Positions 1-11,360 of a stretch of DNA of 64,000 bases are shown here, one piece after another. The notes beneath the pieces were generated by a model. That model was not told where the DNA came from, made no database searches, and saw only the letters and a program-made list of their open reading frames with translations. A program made the translations under genes and the position numbers. This stretch comes from Misgurnus anguillicaudatus. Lineage: Eukaryota > Chordata > Actinopteri > Cypriniformes > Cobitidae. How positions within the stretch are numbered: position 1 is the stretch's first letter; the number at the start of each line of letters is the position of its first letter. The stretch lies in the NCBI RefSeq assembly GCF_027580225.2, contig NW_027395283.1:7506501-7570500 (forward strand). Direction: 5' to 3'.

Positions 1-117
1 GGAGGAAACGCTCTCTTCGTCTGAAACGTCTTCCTCCAACAAATCACTCTCACGCCTGGTACACTGCTCGACAACTTCTTCAAGTGAAAAGTTTCTTTTA
101 CTTGCTCTTTTCGACAT
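1..117 (-). CDS. piggyBac-like transposase, N-terminal fragment
   Basis: A minus-strand reading frame starts with ATG at 117 and stays open to the left edge (39 codons). It begins MSKRASKRNFSLEEVVEQ and continues into an acidic serine/aspartate-rich stretch. Known family trait: PGBD4-like piggyBac transposases start with a short basic segment, then an F-S-x-E-E-V/L motif and an acidic region before the catalytic domain, and this matches. The catalytic DDD domain would lie outside the window. I saw no clear terminal inverted repeat or TTAA upstream of the start, so the element boundary is unknown. It is too short to exclude a chance match. Confidence 0.45.
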   Translation of the reverse strand, partial: MSKRASKRNFSLEEVVEQCTRRESDLLEEDVSDEESVSS

Positions 118-1269
118 TGTAAAACTTTTTAGACGCTCAATGCTTTCCTAGCACAGCGTTAGCAGCTTTAGCGCACGGCCTCTAGTCACTGTTGGGATTT
201 ACGCACACAGAGCGCACCAAACAAGTGTATGTTTGTGCACGACCAATCGGGTTACAGGTTGAATCTTTCTAGGGAAGCTTTGTGTCAATCTTTTCAGAAT
301 CTTATTGGCTATCAGATACGCCCGTCATTTGCAAACTTTGACGCGACAGGATCAATCTATTGTCAATCAAATAGGGGAAGGTCCCATCCTCGCGCAAGGG
401 CGTTCCTTGCGTATTCTTGCCTGTTGTCACCTCTGAGAAGCACCTATTCGCTCAAATGAGGTGTCAATCAAAAGGGCAGAGTTCAGCGGCCATTTTGACA
501 TGAACAAATCTGCAATGTTTACAAGTGAAGAGACGCTACACGACCGAATGCGTCGGAGATTTGGTAGATTTGTTGGCTGTTTGTAAATGATACTACTATG
601 TTCCTTGGATGTTTATTGACATATACATGTGCTGTGGACTAAATATTTCACTGAATTGGATTTACTGGACCCTTCAGAGTGTAACTACACCGTTTTTGTT
701 GGAATTTTATGGATCTTTGGACTACAAGAAGGCGTTATAGGTCAGTTTACTCATTTTCATACCCTGTTTGTAAGCTGGTTTTTTGGTTGTTGGTTGTTTG
801 ACAAACACTCTGATTGCACTGACTGTGTTGACTGTATCTTAAAATGGTTTACATCGTTCGAATCACAAGAATCTCAGCTTTTTAATGATATATGATGTGT
901 TTAGGTTTGTCTTTTTTAAGTTGTTGTATTTCCCAATGTTATCAACCAAAACACACGCAGTGTGCCGCCGACGGTACACCGGATTCGGATCAGGTTAAGA
1001 CGTAAGTTGTTCATCTACTAAGTAAGCGTGACGTGCACAACAGCTTTTTGGAAAATGATCGGCAGCAGCTAAGTGACAGCCAAAAAAAGTACATTAAGCC
1101 ACTTTACACAAAATCCCACAAATATGCAGTTTTTTTTCTCTGGTGCCGAGCAGTCTGTTAGCAGCACTAACAATGATGCAAATTTATGATCTGTTGAGCA
1201 ATCAATTACTGACGGAGACACCACCGATCAAATAAACAGAAGTGCACCTGAAGAGCCAAAGCATCCAGA
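118..1269. other. intergenic, no gene recognised
   Basis: Only short unrelated reading frames occur here, with no domain I recognise. The left part (118-560) is probably the flank or terminal region of the piggyBac-like element. The segment around 955-1000 precedes the hAT remnant and has a weak CAGTGTGCCG that could be a decayed terminus, but this is not convincing. Confidence 0.4.
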
Positions 1270-2130
1270 AACAATCAACCAACAGCTAGACTTAAACTCC
1301 TACACACAGACTGAGATGGATGATGAAACGGACAATCGACGGTTTGCTGTTCATGGTGATCTGGTCTTGTGGGGGTTCATCACAGAAAAAGTGAGGGAAG
1401 AGTTTACAACGTGGAGCTGCAGTCTATCAGAATCAGGCTGCCAAATATCCAACATCTGTACGAGATTGTGGAATGGGGGAAGAACACGTTCTCTTATAAA
1501 TTAATTATTACAGTCTCGTCCCCAAAACAACTTAATTGTTCCTAAGGAATGGCGACTGTAATCCCCGTCAACTGGATTGGTTTATTGTTATTCATGCAAA
1601 CTTTTCTCCTCACAAAATCATACATTTATTACAGGCTTCTGTGACTGGAAACATCTTAAGAGGATATCTGACCATGAAAAGAGTGCGGATCACCGACGTA
1701 ACATGCTTGCTTTAATAAACAGAGCAAAACAAATATCGAGGCCAAGACCAGACCTCTCCCATGTTGATCAGTTGACATTGGTAAGATAAATAATCTGGTA
1801 ACGATGATAATGACTACACTGTGGAACCGGGTGCTAAACAGATTTAAGACAACAAGCATTCATCTGCAAAAAGGCGACATGGTCTTATCCACTGCTGTTG
1901 AACTATTGCAGTCATTACACTTTTATGTTGGCACTACGAGAGCAGTTTGTTGAGGTAGATGAATCTGCTCGTGCTTTTGGTGTTACTCAGACTTAACAAT
2001 ATGATGTTTGCAGCAAACGACAGAGAAAGCGGTTTGCAGATGAGTCATCTGACGAAGATGAAGTATTATTTACTGATGTAAGTCAGAGATTTAAGTTCAA
2101 GGCATATTATGTCATTTTGGACAGACGTAA
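1270..2130 (+). pseudogene. hAT transposase (TTF zinc-finger type), 5' half
   Basis: Broken plus-strand frames encode the start of a hAT-superfamily transposase of the TTF-finger/ZMYM-like type. The clearest piece is about 1560-1785, with C-Y-S-C-K-L-F-S, then G-F-C-D-W-K-H-L and a following H-E-K-S-A-D-H. This is the Cys/His pattern of the TTF-type zinc finger, which in these transposases binds the terminal DNA. An acidic stretch (SDEDEV) follows near 2035-2075. Stops and frame changes interrupt the frame throughout, so this is not functional. The reading resumes at 6241 after the LTR-like insertion; the two halves are one dead gene. Confidence 0.7.
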
Positions 2131-2951
2131 TGTCACAGGTAGGGGTGGACCCAGATGTTAATAAGGTCACGCCCCCTTTCTCCACCTCGAGGAGGTAACC
2201 AAAGCCACCCCAATGACCAGACACACAAGGTAAGCATAATATTAGAATGCGCTTTATTTAATTTACTTAAAATAATAAATAGGGGAGGGAAAAAGGGGAA
2301 CTTAAAATAACGGCCTCTTCAGGCTCTCGTTCTTCTTCACAGGCTGGGTTTTCACACAGTTCATTCTCGTGTCGCTCATCCTCTCTCTTTCTTCACAGGC
2401 AGCAGCTGGGACACAAGACACAGTTAGTTTCACTTGGTTTGCTCTCACCTCTTCGCTGAGTACAGCCTACGGTAAGTATAAGGTTCCACACAGTTCGTTT
2501 TCTCTGGTGTTCACTCTCTTTCTCTCTCTCTCCACAGGCAGCAGACATCCACTAGTTTCCAGCTCTTCACCGCCGCTCTTCAAAAAAACCCCGAATGTCT
2601 GCACAGAGGCTCGTGTCGGGACACCACTCCGTCACTTTGAACCAGAAGCACACTCACAACATACAGTATTCAATTCAATTCAATTTTATTTATATAGCGC
2701 TTTTCACAAGTGTTAATTGTTGCAAAGCAGCTTTACATGAGAAGATGTAGAGGAGAACACAGAAAATCAATAGATAATATAAGAAGTAGAGATAGCGGTT
2801 AAACCGTACAAGCGAGCATATTAATAATGTAACGTATACTGTAAAGTGCTAAGTTAAGCCAAAGTTGGCTGACTCTCCCTGGGACGAAAAAAACCCCTAG
2901 GAAAAAACCCAATGGGAAAAACTCCTAGATGGACAAAAACCCTTGGGAGGA

Positions 2952-2955
<4 letters not shown>

Positions 2956-3046
<91 letters not shown>
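2956..3046. repeat. (AT)n microsatellite
   Basis: Uninterrupted alternating TA/AT for about 90 bp in the 3' UTR of the L2-type LINE. Overlapping I-Y repeat frames on both strands are artefacts of this tract. Confidence 0.97.
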
Positions 3047-3048
<2 letters not shown>

Positions 3049-3422
3049 TACGGTAGGGATAGGAGGCGGGTAAGCGAATTAAACTGGTTTAGCCGGTGGT
3101 TGTTGGTTGGGCATCGGCTGGTCAACACGTTGAAGGACAGCCAGTGGATCAGTGATGCGATGATCTTCACAGCAACAGGAACTGGGTCTGTTTGTCTCAT
3201 TGTCCTCGTGGTGGAGGACGAGACAGGGAGAGAAAAACAGAGTTCTATTAGCGTAGGGGCCGTTTGCATGTAATGCAAGTGTCAAACATTATAGTGGTTC
3301 AAGTCAGCTCGGTTCCAGACAGGCTAACTATTGCGGCAATAGCATATTACCCATATGAGGTATGTGAGGGCTTTGTTCTAGACAAACTAGCTACTGCGGG
3401 AAAAGTAAATTTATTGGACATT

Positions 3423-5141
3423 TTATGTGAATGCTTTGTTAAAGAAGAATGTCTTAAGTTTAGATTTAAATTGATCGACTGTGTCTGATACTCGAACATT
3501 ATTTGGTAAATCATTCCAGAGCTTAGGGGCTAAGTAGGAAAAGGATCTACCACCTTTAGACACTTTTGATATTCTAGGGATAATTAAGTGACCAGAATTT
3601 TGTGAGCGCAGTTTACGTGATGGATTGTATTCTGATAGTAGTTCTTTAATATACGAGGGCGCTAGGCCATTTAAGGCTTTGTAGGTGATTAGTAATATTT
3701 TAAATTGTATGCAATATTTAACTGGTAGCCAATGTAAAGATGCCAGAATTGGACTGATGTGGTCATACTTTTTAGATCGAGTAAGCACTCTTGCGGCTGC
3801 GTTTTGAACCAGCTGTAGCTTGTTTACCTGATTTGCATGGTATCCCCCAAGTAACGAGTTACAATAGTCTATTCTAGAGGTCATAAAAGCATGGATAAGC
3901 TTTTCTGAGTCTGATGCAGACAGCATATGGCGTATTTTTGAGATATTTCTAAGATGGAAGAATGCTGTGCGGCAGACGTTGGCGATATGACTATCGAAAG
4001 ATAGATTGCTGTCGAACATTACGCCTAAATTCTTAACCGTGGAAGATGGCACCACCGTGCAGCCATCTATGGGCAACTTGTAATCTGACATATTATGTTT
4101 GTAGCGATTCGGTTCAATAATAAGTATCTCTGTCTTATTGGAGTTTAGCATAAGAAAGTTTTGTGCCATCCAGTCCCTAATATCATTAATGCAGTCTGAT
4201 AGCTTAGAAAACTGGTGGGTTTCGCTAGGATGCGACGAGATGTAAAGCTGGGTATCATCCGCATAGCAGTGAAAACTTATGTTATGTTTCCTGATAATGT
4301 CTCCTAGAGGTAACATATATAACGAGAATAGGATAGGGCCTAGAACTGATCCCTGAGGTATGCCGTATTTAACGGGGGAATGATATGACTCTTCCTCATT
4401 TACATAAACAAAGTGATATCGATTGGTTAGATACGATCTGAACCAGGCTAACGCCTGACCACTGATGCTAACATAGTTTTCTAGTCTATTGAGTAAGATT
4501 GTGTGATCTATTGTGTCAAAGGCTGCACTAAGGTCTAATAATATAAGGATTGAGATTTCACCACGATCGGATGTTAATAGGAGGTCATTTGTAACTCTAA
4601 GCAGCGCTGTCTCTGTGCTATGGTGGGGCCTGAATCCTGATTGGAACTTTTCATAAGTATTATTATTTTCTACGAATGTGCGTAGCTGCCTTGCCACTAC
4701 TTTTTCTAATATTTTAGAGAGAAAAGGTAGATTTGAGATTGGTCTAAAGTTATTAAGATCTCCCTGGTCAAGGTTTGGTTTTTTAATGGGCGGTCTAATA
4801 ACTGCTAGTTTGAAAGCTGTTGGAACGTATCCTAATTCTAGAGATGAGTTAAAGATATTAAGTACCGTGTCTGACACTATATGAAATACCTCTTTTAGTA
4901 ATTTTGTGGGAACGGGGTCTAGTATACAGGACGATGATTTGGATGACGTTACTAGTTTAGAGAGCTCTTCTATTGTAGTAGGATTAAATGACTCAAGATG
5001 TTCGTTTGGTAATCTAGTGAAAAATGTACTATTGGGTAGAGTGGTGGCTGCTTGCGTAGTTTCTATGTTTTCCCTAATAACATAGAAACATAGTATATTA
5101 AGTTCCACCAAGGCCGACTGCCTCTTCGTCCTCCCGGACAA
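3423..5141 (-). CDS. LINE reverse transcriptase (L2 clade), 5'-truncated
   Basis: Open frame of 572 codons. The reverse transcriptase fingers/palm motifs are all present in order: [11 protein letters not shown], the [12 protein letters not shown] segment, [11 protein letters not shown], the [10 protein letters not shown] block and the catalytic Y-A-D-D-T-Q-L-Y. The C-terminal region (HWLPV, then [11 protein letters not shown] and LRSQNSG) is typical of fish L2 proteins. The protein would copy LINE RNA at nicked chromosomal DNA, but the upstream apurinic-type endonuclease is absent, so this copy cannot be autonomous. No internal stop interrupts the RT, suggesting a fairly recent insertion. The first ~25 codons from the listed ATG may belong to flanking DNA. 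Confidence 0.85.
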   Translation of the reverse strand: MSGRTKRQSALVELNILCFYVIRENIETTQAATTLPNSTFFTRLPNEHLESFNPTTIEELSKLVTSSKSSSCILDPVPTKLLKEVFHIVSDTVLNIFNSSLELGYVPTAFKLAVIRPPIKKPNLDQGDLNNFRPISNLPFLSKILEKVVARQLRTFVENNNTYEKFQSGFRPHHSTETALLRVTNDLLLTSDRGEISILILLDLSAAFDTIDHTILLNRLENYVSISGQALAWFRSYLTNRYHFVYVNEEESYHSPVKYGIPQGSVLGPILFSLYMLPLGDIIRKHNISFHCYADDTQLYISSHPSETHQFSKLSDCINDIRDWMAQNFLMLNSNKTEILIIEPNRYKHNMSDYKLPIDGCTVVPSSTVKNLGVMFDSNLSFDSHIANVCRTAFFHLRNISKIRHMLSASDSEKLIHAFMTSRIDYCNSLLGGYHANQVNKLQLVQNAAARVLTRSKKYDHISPILASLHWLPVKYCIQFKILLITYKALNGLAPSYIKELLSEYNPSRKLRSQNSGHLIIPRISKVSKGGRSFSYLAPKLWNDLPNNVRVSDTVDQFKSKLKTFFFNKAFT

Positions 5142-6240
5142 AATTTACGAAGGCGGGGGTTTGTCTGACGAGACACACACAGCAATGCACAGCAAAATAC
5201 ACAGCACCACATTAAAGTGAAAGTTCTCACAGCACAAAGACTCACCCACCACACTTAAGTGCACACAAAGGACGCCCGTCTTCATCTGCTTTGCCCAGGT
5301 CCGATGAGTGATGGATGTTGCGGTCTCAGTGGTGGTTTCGTCACTGTGGCTGGCTTCAATACAAGGCTCTCCCCGGCTCACCCACCACGCTATCTTAGGG
5401 GTAGGGCCGCTCTCCTTCTCACGGATGTATCCACTAGAAAGACAAGTTAATATACACAGCGTCTGCACAAAAATACTGTTACTCACGAATCCTGTGGGTT
5501 ATTTCTCTTACTGCCCTTAGCTCTGGTCCACACAGCAGGCAACATCCACTCCTGCAAAAATAGTGCGTCTCTTTCAGTGTTCCACAGTGCATTTACAGGT
5601 TGGTACTCACACAACACTCCGTTTCTTCTCCTCTTGGTGTGTCGTTATCTCGATAATTTCCGTTCGCTTTTCAACCCTTAAGGTTTCCAATGTCCCTCCA
5701 AACGTGTGATCTCAGCCTGAGGAAGAGAGTCGGACCGCCACCAGTAGCGCGTGGAGTGAACACACAGCAACAAGCAGTCACTTCGTACCAAAAGTACACA
5801 GAGCACACAAAAAGCACTTTTCGGGGTGCTCCTTTAAAAGATCCACGGCTGCCTTTCTTTCGCCTCCTGTGGCTCCGTCTTCTTTCCGCGTGCTTCCTAG
5901 CGCAGCCCGGATCAACAGAGCCTTCGGCTCTTCAAAAGTTGCGTGTCTTTATTCTGCCTTTGGCAAAGGAACTTTCCCCGTATCAATCGCCCTCTCGAGT
6001 GCAGCGCTCCTCTTCGTGTTTCCGCAGAGCCTTTTATACATCTCGTCCTCACGCCGCTTTCAATCATAATTTACTTATTTAATTTGTTTCACCTGTGGCT
6101 CGTAAGGTCCCGATTACGTTACCCTGGAAACCAGGAAGTGGAGGAGTGTGTCTTCGAAGGCGGCCTGGGCGGAAACCATCTTCGAGCGGAACCAAGTTTC
6201 GCCAATTTCGGTTCCGCTCTATAAAAGTCACCCTGTGACA

Positions 6241-6727
6241 GTAATTCATGCCTGGCCAAACGTATTGATGCTTACAAAGAGGTCTATGATCTTTTTGGTG
6301 TTCTCTTTTGTAAGGACTGTACAGAAAGTGAATTGCACATAAGGGCTGATAAACTGTCTTCACTTATCCAGTGGATCTAGATAAAACTTTGACTGATGAA
6401 CTGATTCAGTTCAGACATTTTAGCAAAGACAAGACCTCACCTGAAGAGCTGCGGCAAATTGTTGATCAGAATGAACTAAAGACAACATTTCCTAATGTTT
6501 TTGTTGCACTTATACTGTATTTAACTTTGTCAGTATCTAACTGTGAAGGAGAGAGGTCTTTATCTACTCTAAAGCGAGTGAAAAATGAACTTAGGACAAC
6601 AATGACACAGAAACGTCTTTCTGCACTTTCCCTGCTTGTCATTGAATCTGAACTGGTTAGGGACATAGATATTGAAGACATCATATTCCAGTTTGCTTGT
6701 TCAAAATCCAGAAAAGTGCAATTGTAA
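6241..6727 (+). pseudogene. hAT transposase, 3' half with dimerisation domain
   Basis: This continues the hAT gene interrupted at 2130. The last 118 codons (6371-6727) are open and end in the hAT family C-terminal dimerisation domain: F-P-N-V-F-V-A-L, then L-S-V-S-N-C-E-G-E-R-S-L-S-T-L-K-R and the R-L-S-A-L-S-L-L block. In hAT enzymes this helical region mediates multimer formation and holds the tryptophan/glutamate catalytic surroundings. The catalytic core between the zinc finger and here is largely missing. A possible right terminus (CAGTGGCGTATTAACCCC on the minus strand) lies at about 7008-7025, which would place the 3' end of the transposon there. Confidence 0.8.
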
Positions 6728-7429
6728 ATTGTTTGAGAATTTGTGCATAATATCACTGCAATTGTTTTGTTTGTGTTGTTCAGTACAAGCAATGTAGCAT
6801 AACACCACTGAGTAGTTGCACATTAACTACAGATGTTGTTATATGCCAGATTAAAGAGTTGTTTTTTGTGTTCAGTTTTACAAAAGTGACATGTTTATAT
6901 TGATAGTTTCCTTGTGAAATGTAATAATTGCTCATTCTTACAAAATCTTATAAATGATTAAGTGGATTCTTGCATGATCATTTGTGAGGTGGGTCGAGGG
7001 CACCACAAGGGGTTAATACGCCACTGCTTATTTTAAGGACTACAAAACAAAACATTGTAATTCATTTTGATATTGCTTCATCAGATCCTTGCATATGAGA
7101 CAGCAGGTGTGCCAAGCAGGCTTCACGAGGACTTTCATGTGTGTATCGTAATGAAAATAATGCATTATATCTTACCATTAAACTTCAGACATATAGTAGA
7201 GATAATGGTTTTATGTGTACTCAGAAGATGTGATTCACTGTTAACTGTGGGGTTCAGGGCTGTTATGGTAACAGGATACAGTGTGCTATGAGAGGGATTG
7301 TTTATTCACATTAGTAAATTAAAGCCAAAGATATTCACCAAGTTGTCTACTCTATTTATAATGACAGATATTATATTTTATTTATTTTTATGAGACATTT
7401 TTAATTTCTGGAAATATTTAATACAGAAT
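6728..7429. other. hAT 3' region and unassigned DNA
   Basis: 6728-7025 is the probable 3' untranslated part and right terminus of the hAT element, since ACGCCACTG at 7017-7025 fits a hAT end. 7026-7429 is AT-rich with no recognised feature and may be the 5' UTR of the following LINE. Confidence 0.4.
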
Positions 7430-7897
7430 ATGACAAATAATGCAGAATCCCAAAAATTCAACAGCCATTGGAAAAAGGTCCCCGAAAATGCTTCAGTTAA
7501 GGCCAAACCACGTCTGCATCCTCCCAAAGGGAAGAAAATTGGTGGCATTGTTGGGACTGGTTCTGCTGGAAACATCCAAGTCATTAAATCTAAGCTGGTG
7601 AGTGTATTTGTAACAAAATTCTCACCTGATTTAGACTCTGAGACTTTGTCTAGTTACATGAAAGATAAACTTGGGCGTGAAGTAACTTGTCAAAAGATAG
7701 AAACTGTACAAAGCCGGTTCAGTTCATTTAAAATAACTGCAGAGTGCAAAGAAGTGGGTGAAATGTATAATCCAGAGCTGTGGCCTGAAGGCACTTTTGT
7801 ACGCCGATTTTATGAATCACGCAAACCCAAGTCTACAGGGGGGCCAATGGCAGTGATGAATGTGCCTTTAATGGGGGCTGGGGTACATGATGCCTAG
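7430..7897 (+). CDS. LINE ORF1-like protein, 3' part
   Basis: 155-codon frame immediately upstream of the endonuclease frame; its stop is at the endonuclease ORF start. The sequence has an RNA-recognition-like alternation (VFVTKFSPDLDSETLSSYM, later SSFKITAECKEVGEMY) and a W-P-E-G-T-F-V-R-R-F block near the C-terminus, as in the ORF1 products of several animal LINEs with separate ORF1. Such proteins bind and package the LINE RNA. Position and order support this more than sequence does. The upstream part of ORF1 (usually longer, sometimes with a PHD or zinc finger) is not visible, so it is likely 5' truncated. Confidence 0.5.
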   Translation: MTNNAESQKFNSHWKKVPENASVKAKPRLHPPKGKKIGGIVGTGSAGNIQVIKSKLVSVFVTKFSPDLDSETLSSYMKDKLGREVTCQKIETVQSRFSSFKITAECKEVGEMYNPELWPEGTFVRRFYESRKPKSTGGPMAVMNVPLMGAGVHDA

Positions 7898-8837
7898 TGC
7901 TAGCCACAGTGATAGTGGTCAGAGTGGTGTCATACAACTCACGAGGCTTGCGCCTAGGACAGACTGCTGGGGACAGAGCACGTCGTGTTATTGTTGACCA
8001 GCTACTGGAGACCACAGATATTCTCTGCTTGCAAGAGACATTTTTAGCTAAACAGGACCTTGATAAACTCAATTCTATACACATTGATTTCCATGGAGCA
8101 GGAGAGTCCACAACGGATTTAAGCACTGGAATGGTACGTGGTAGAATACCTGGAGGTGTGGCCATTCTTTGGCGCAAGAAATATGACCCAATTATCAGTA
8201 TTATCAGATTAGAGGTGGACTGGTGTATTGCAATTAAAGTTATGCATGATATGAATGTTTTTATTATTTTAAATGTTTATACCCCATATGACTGCTATAA
8301 AAATGAAGATGAATATAAGAACAGATTGGCATTTTTAAACTCTTATATTAAGGAATGTACATATGCAAATATATTTGTGATGGGTGATTTAAATGCAGAC
8401 ATCTCTGATGACAAATCTCTCTTTGGTCAGCATTTGATGCAGTTCTGTCATGACAGTAAACTGTTTTTTTCCAGCAAGAAATTTCTGCCTGTAGATAGTT
8501 ATACTTACATCAGTGAAGCATGGCACACAACATCTTGGCTGGATCATGTAATCTGTACAGCTGATGCCCATGATAGTCTGGAGACAGTGGAAATTATGTA
8601 TGGGTTGACTACTACTGATCACTTACCTGTCTCTATGACAATAAATGTTGATAACCTACCTGGTTGCAGCAGATCGACAGTAGATGGCGCCAATGGGGTC
8701 AAAGTGAATTGGGCTAAACAATCTAAAGAGGATGTAATGTTTTATTGTGTGAGAACAGATGTTCTCTTAAGGGAAGTACAGCTACCCATGAATGCTATTT
8801 TATGTACAAATATTAACTGTAATGATGATACTCACTG
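7897..8837 (+). pseudogene. LINE endonuclease (EEP family)
   Basis: This encodes an apurinic/apyrimidinic-type endonuclease domain with every catalytic block in order: S-Y-N-S-R-G-L-R, L-Q-E-T-F, N-V-Y-T-P-Y-D, M-G-D-L-N-A-D, S-W-L-D-H-V and T-T-T-D-H-L-P-V. This domain nicks target DNA to prime reverse transcription. The frame is open through the domain, then runs into a hAT-type insertion at 8838. Downstream coding resumes at 10717. The ATG at 7897 is simply the first in frame. LINE clade not determined; the arrangement ORF1-EN-RT excludes EN-less R2-type elements. Confidence 0.85.
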
Positions 8838-10716
8838 TAGGGTTGCCACCCATGTCTGATAAAAAACCTGGACATATCGTTGACCCGGCCAATTGGTTTG
8901 CTCACAAGCCCAACCCACCACCCCCCCCCCCCCCCGGTCGCCCATAGCATAATATTTCTATAGGCCTATGCAATTACTGGCAATACTTTACAATTCTCTA
9001 TTTTTTTTCAATTCTTATTTGTTAACGTTAGTTAATGTATTAAAGGGAAATTCCGCCTTGAAATGATCCTAGGGTTAATAACAAACGTGTACCGAGTTCG
9101 ACCGTTCACTGGAGTTTGTTTTCATGCTAGTCTAACGTGACCAGTGTTATTGCTAAACGCAAATTAGCATGTTATGGTAGCCTTCGGGGCATCAGTGCAT
9201 TAAAAACGAAATCGCTATGTCTATACTACTAATAATGCTCAAAATAACCCCACACTTACACTGTAGCACAATGAGGGTCTCTATATGTAAACCGAAGCAT
9301 TGAGAACTTTGCAAGTGTACAGGCAGTTTATTAAAAACAAACACTTACCGTTCACGTCTGGATCACATATCCATGCGGGCGCCATCTTGGGAAAACTGAA
9401 CTCTCGCGTGAAAGCACAACACCTGTTTCCGGGCAACAACGTTTCACGCGAGAGTTTAGTTTTCCCAAGATGGCGCCCGCATGGATATGTGATCCAGACG
9501 TGAACGGTAAGTGTTTGTTTTTAATAAACTGCCTGTACACTTGCAAAGTTCTCAATGCTTCGGTTTACATATAGAGACCCTCATTGTGCTACAGTGTAAG
9601 TGTGGGGTTATTTTGAGCATTATTAGTAGTATAGACATAGCGATTTCGTTTTTAATGCACTGATGCCCCGAAGGCTACCATAACATGCTAATTTGCGTTT
9701 AGCAATAACACTGGTCACGTTAGACTAGCATGAAAACAAACTCCAGTGAACGGTCGAACTCGGTACACGTTTGTTATTAACCCTAGGATCATTTCAAGGC
9801 GGAATTTCCCTTTAACTTACATGAACTAACCGTGAGCAGTACATTTTTTACTGTATTTGTTAATCTTTGATAACGTTAGTAAATAAAAATACAGCTGTTC
9901 ATGGTTTATTCATGTTAGTTCAAAGTGCATTAACTACTGTTAACATGATTTAAAAAAAAAATTATTATTAACATTAACAAAGATAAAAAATTGCTTTATG
10001 CTATAAGTGCAGTTTATTATTAGTTAATGTGTTAACCAATGAACCTTATTGTAAAGTGTTACCCAATTATTTGTTCATTATGTTAAAATATGTCAATCAG
10101 GTTTACAATTTATTAAAGCTGCTTATACTATTTATGTAAACTGTTTTTATTTATATTCCATTGCAACTTTAAACAGGTCTAAATAGCAACTAGCAAATAT
10201 GCACATGAAATTAAACTTGTTGAACTCACCTCAACATGTATTTTACAATCATTTAACCTGCCATGGGAAAAGCTGAAGTCACTGTTACAAACTCTACACC
10301 ATGCAAGATTTTAACTCTTTTAAGACAGGGATACACTTTCGTGTAGTCTGGTGTAAAATGTGTCTTATATTTTCGCTTTTGGGGAACTCTCCCTCTGCCA
10401 TGGCGCTCCTGACTGTTTCTAGATACAGTAGTTTGGTTCGGGAGAAGAGATAAAAGCCCGCCCACACTGACAATTGATTGGTTGATGTCCTGAAACAGGC
10501 CAACCAGGATGCTCTCTGTCTTACATGCGCTAAATGAGGCAAACACACACACAGATGCAAGGTCTCCCTCTCTGCCGTGCGCGCGCTAAATTTCATATTA
10601 ACATAGCTTTTCGAAAACCGGGACATTCAGTGTCCCGGGAGAGTTGATAAATTTCCCGGGACAGGTTATTAAAAAGAAGGACAATCCCGGTAAAACCGGG
10701 ACAGGTGGCAACCCTA
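8838..10716. mobile_element. hAT-type nonautonomous element with nested insertions
   Basis: Ends are TAGGGTTGCCACCCATG (8838) and GGTGGCAACCCTA (10716), inverted with respect to each other. They are flanked by ACTCACTG (8830-8837) and ACTCAGTG (10717-10724), an 8-bp duplication with one mismatch, as expected for hAT. The insertion cuts the LINE between endonuclease and reverse transcriptase. Inside, the ends of another element (GGCAATACTTTACAAT near 8978, ATTGTAAAGTGTTACC near 10050) and the palindrome at 9044-9811 are further nested. No transposase is encoded. A C-homopolymer lies at about 8920-8935. Confidence 0.75.
9044..9811. mobile_element. 768-bp palindromic foldback element, TTAA target
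   Basis: Two arms of 370 bp (9044-9413 and 9442-9811) are almost exact reverse complements around a 28-nt spacer. The ends AGGGAAATTCCGCC / GGCGGAATTTCCCT are flanked by TTAA on both sides (9040-9043, 9812-9815), the duplication made by piggyBac and Kolobok-type transposases. It encodes nothing convincing; mirrored short frames in the two arms only reflect the symmetry. Such an element is presumably mobilised in trans. Confidence 0.85.
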
Positions 10717-11360
10717 ACTCAGTGTAATGATCTATGTGAAATGTACAATAGTATAGTGAGTGCTATATATGAGGCCAGTAGACCTCTACACACTCACCCC
10801 AGAAAGGCTAAGAAAACCAAGCCTGGTTGGACAAAGTATGTAGCTTCCCATTAGGAAGCCGCTAAGACAGCTCATAGAGCCTGGGTTATAGCCGGTCGAC
10901 CCAGACAGGGGCCAGAATTAGAGCATAAGAAACTTACAAATGCTAGATATAAATATGCAGTGCACTTTGTTGGGAAGCATGAGCAAGCCTTAAGAGCTCA
11001 TTCTATGGCTGAAAACTTGCTTGGTAACAATGTCACTGACTTCTGGAAAGAGGTAAAAGTTACAAATAGGGCCAAAGCAGTACTGCCATGCCACATTGAA
11101 GGGGTATCTGGTGGAGACAATATAGCAGAGCAGTGGAGGCAGCACTACGAAGCTCTGTTTAATTGTATTAAAAGTAAGCCTTACTGTGTGGGCAAGTTAA
11201 ATGAGGAAGTAATTAATTTTACTCCCAGTGAGGTTTATCGTGTTATAGAGCAACTAGCTGATAACAAAGCTAGTGGCAAGGATAACATCACTGCGGAGCA
11301 CCTTAAGTTAGCCAGCCCCAGGGTAGCAGCTCTACTGTCCATCTGCTTTACAGGGCTGAT
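10717..11360 (+). pseudogene. LINE reverse transcriptase, N-terminal part
   Basis: Continuation of the LINE at 7430-8837 after the hAT-type insertion. Frames here give the connector and the start of the RT fingers: the F-W-K-E-V linker, W-R-Q-H-Y-E-A-L-F and the D-N-K-A-S-G-K-D-N-I-T-A-E-H-L-K block. There is an in-frame stop near 10853. The coding similarity ends abruptly at about 11360, just after CFTGLMTH, so most of the RT palm, including the YxDD motif, is missing. Confidence 0.75.

Larger units (their letters stand above)
2665..5145 (-). mobile_element. L2-type LINE, 5' truncated
   Basis: A minus-strand non-LTR retrotransposon whose 3' end is at about 2665-2690. There the plus strand reads ATTCAATTCAATTCAATTTT, i.e. 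an (ATTGA)n tail on the coding strand, a common 3' end of fish L2-type LINEs. The endonuclease region is missing, as in ordinary 5' truncation during target-primed reverse transcription. The 3' UTR contains a long (AT)n tract. The element lies inside the LTR-like element at 2131-6240. Confidence 0.75.
2131..6240. mobile_element. LTR-like element, probably a solo LTR, with nested LINE
   Basis: The element runs from TGTCACAGG (2131) to CCTGTGACA (6240), i.e. TG...CA ends of the LTR type, and both flanks carry GTAA (2127-2130 and 6241-6244), a plausible 4-bp target duplication. It splits the hAT gene. Without the internal LINE it is about 1.6 kb and has no coding frame, so a solo LTR is the simplest reading. 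AATAAAG occurs on the minus strand near 2248-2255, which would suit a minus-oriented LTR. The left arm has several splice-like CACAGGCAGCAG repeats (2395, 2536) and GGTAAG motifs. Family unassigned; a TIR DNA element is the alternative. Confidence 0.5.

Noticed and set aside
2925..3278. Long frames on both strands with I-Y repeats
   Set aside because: They are translations of the (AT)n tract.
9300..9555. Two nearly identical 67-codon frames on opposite strands
   Set aside because: Mirror images caused by the palindrome at 9044-9811.
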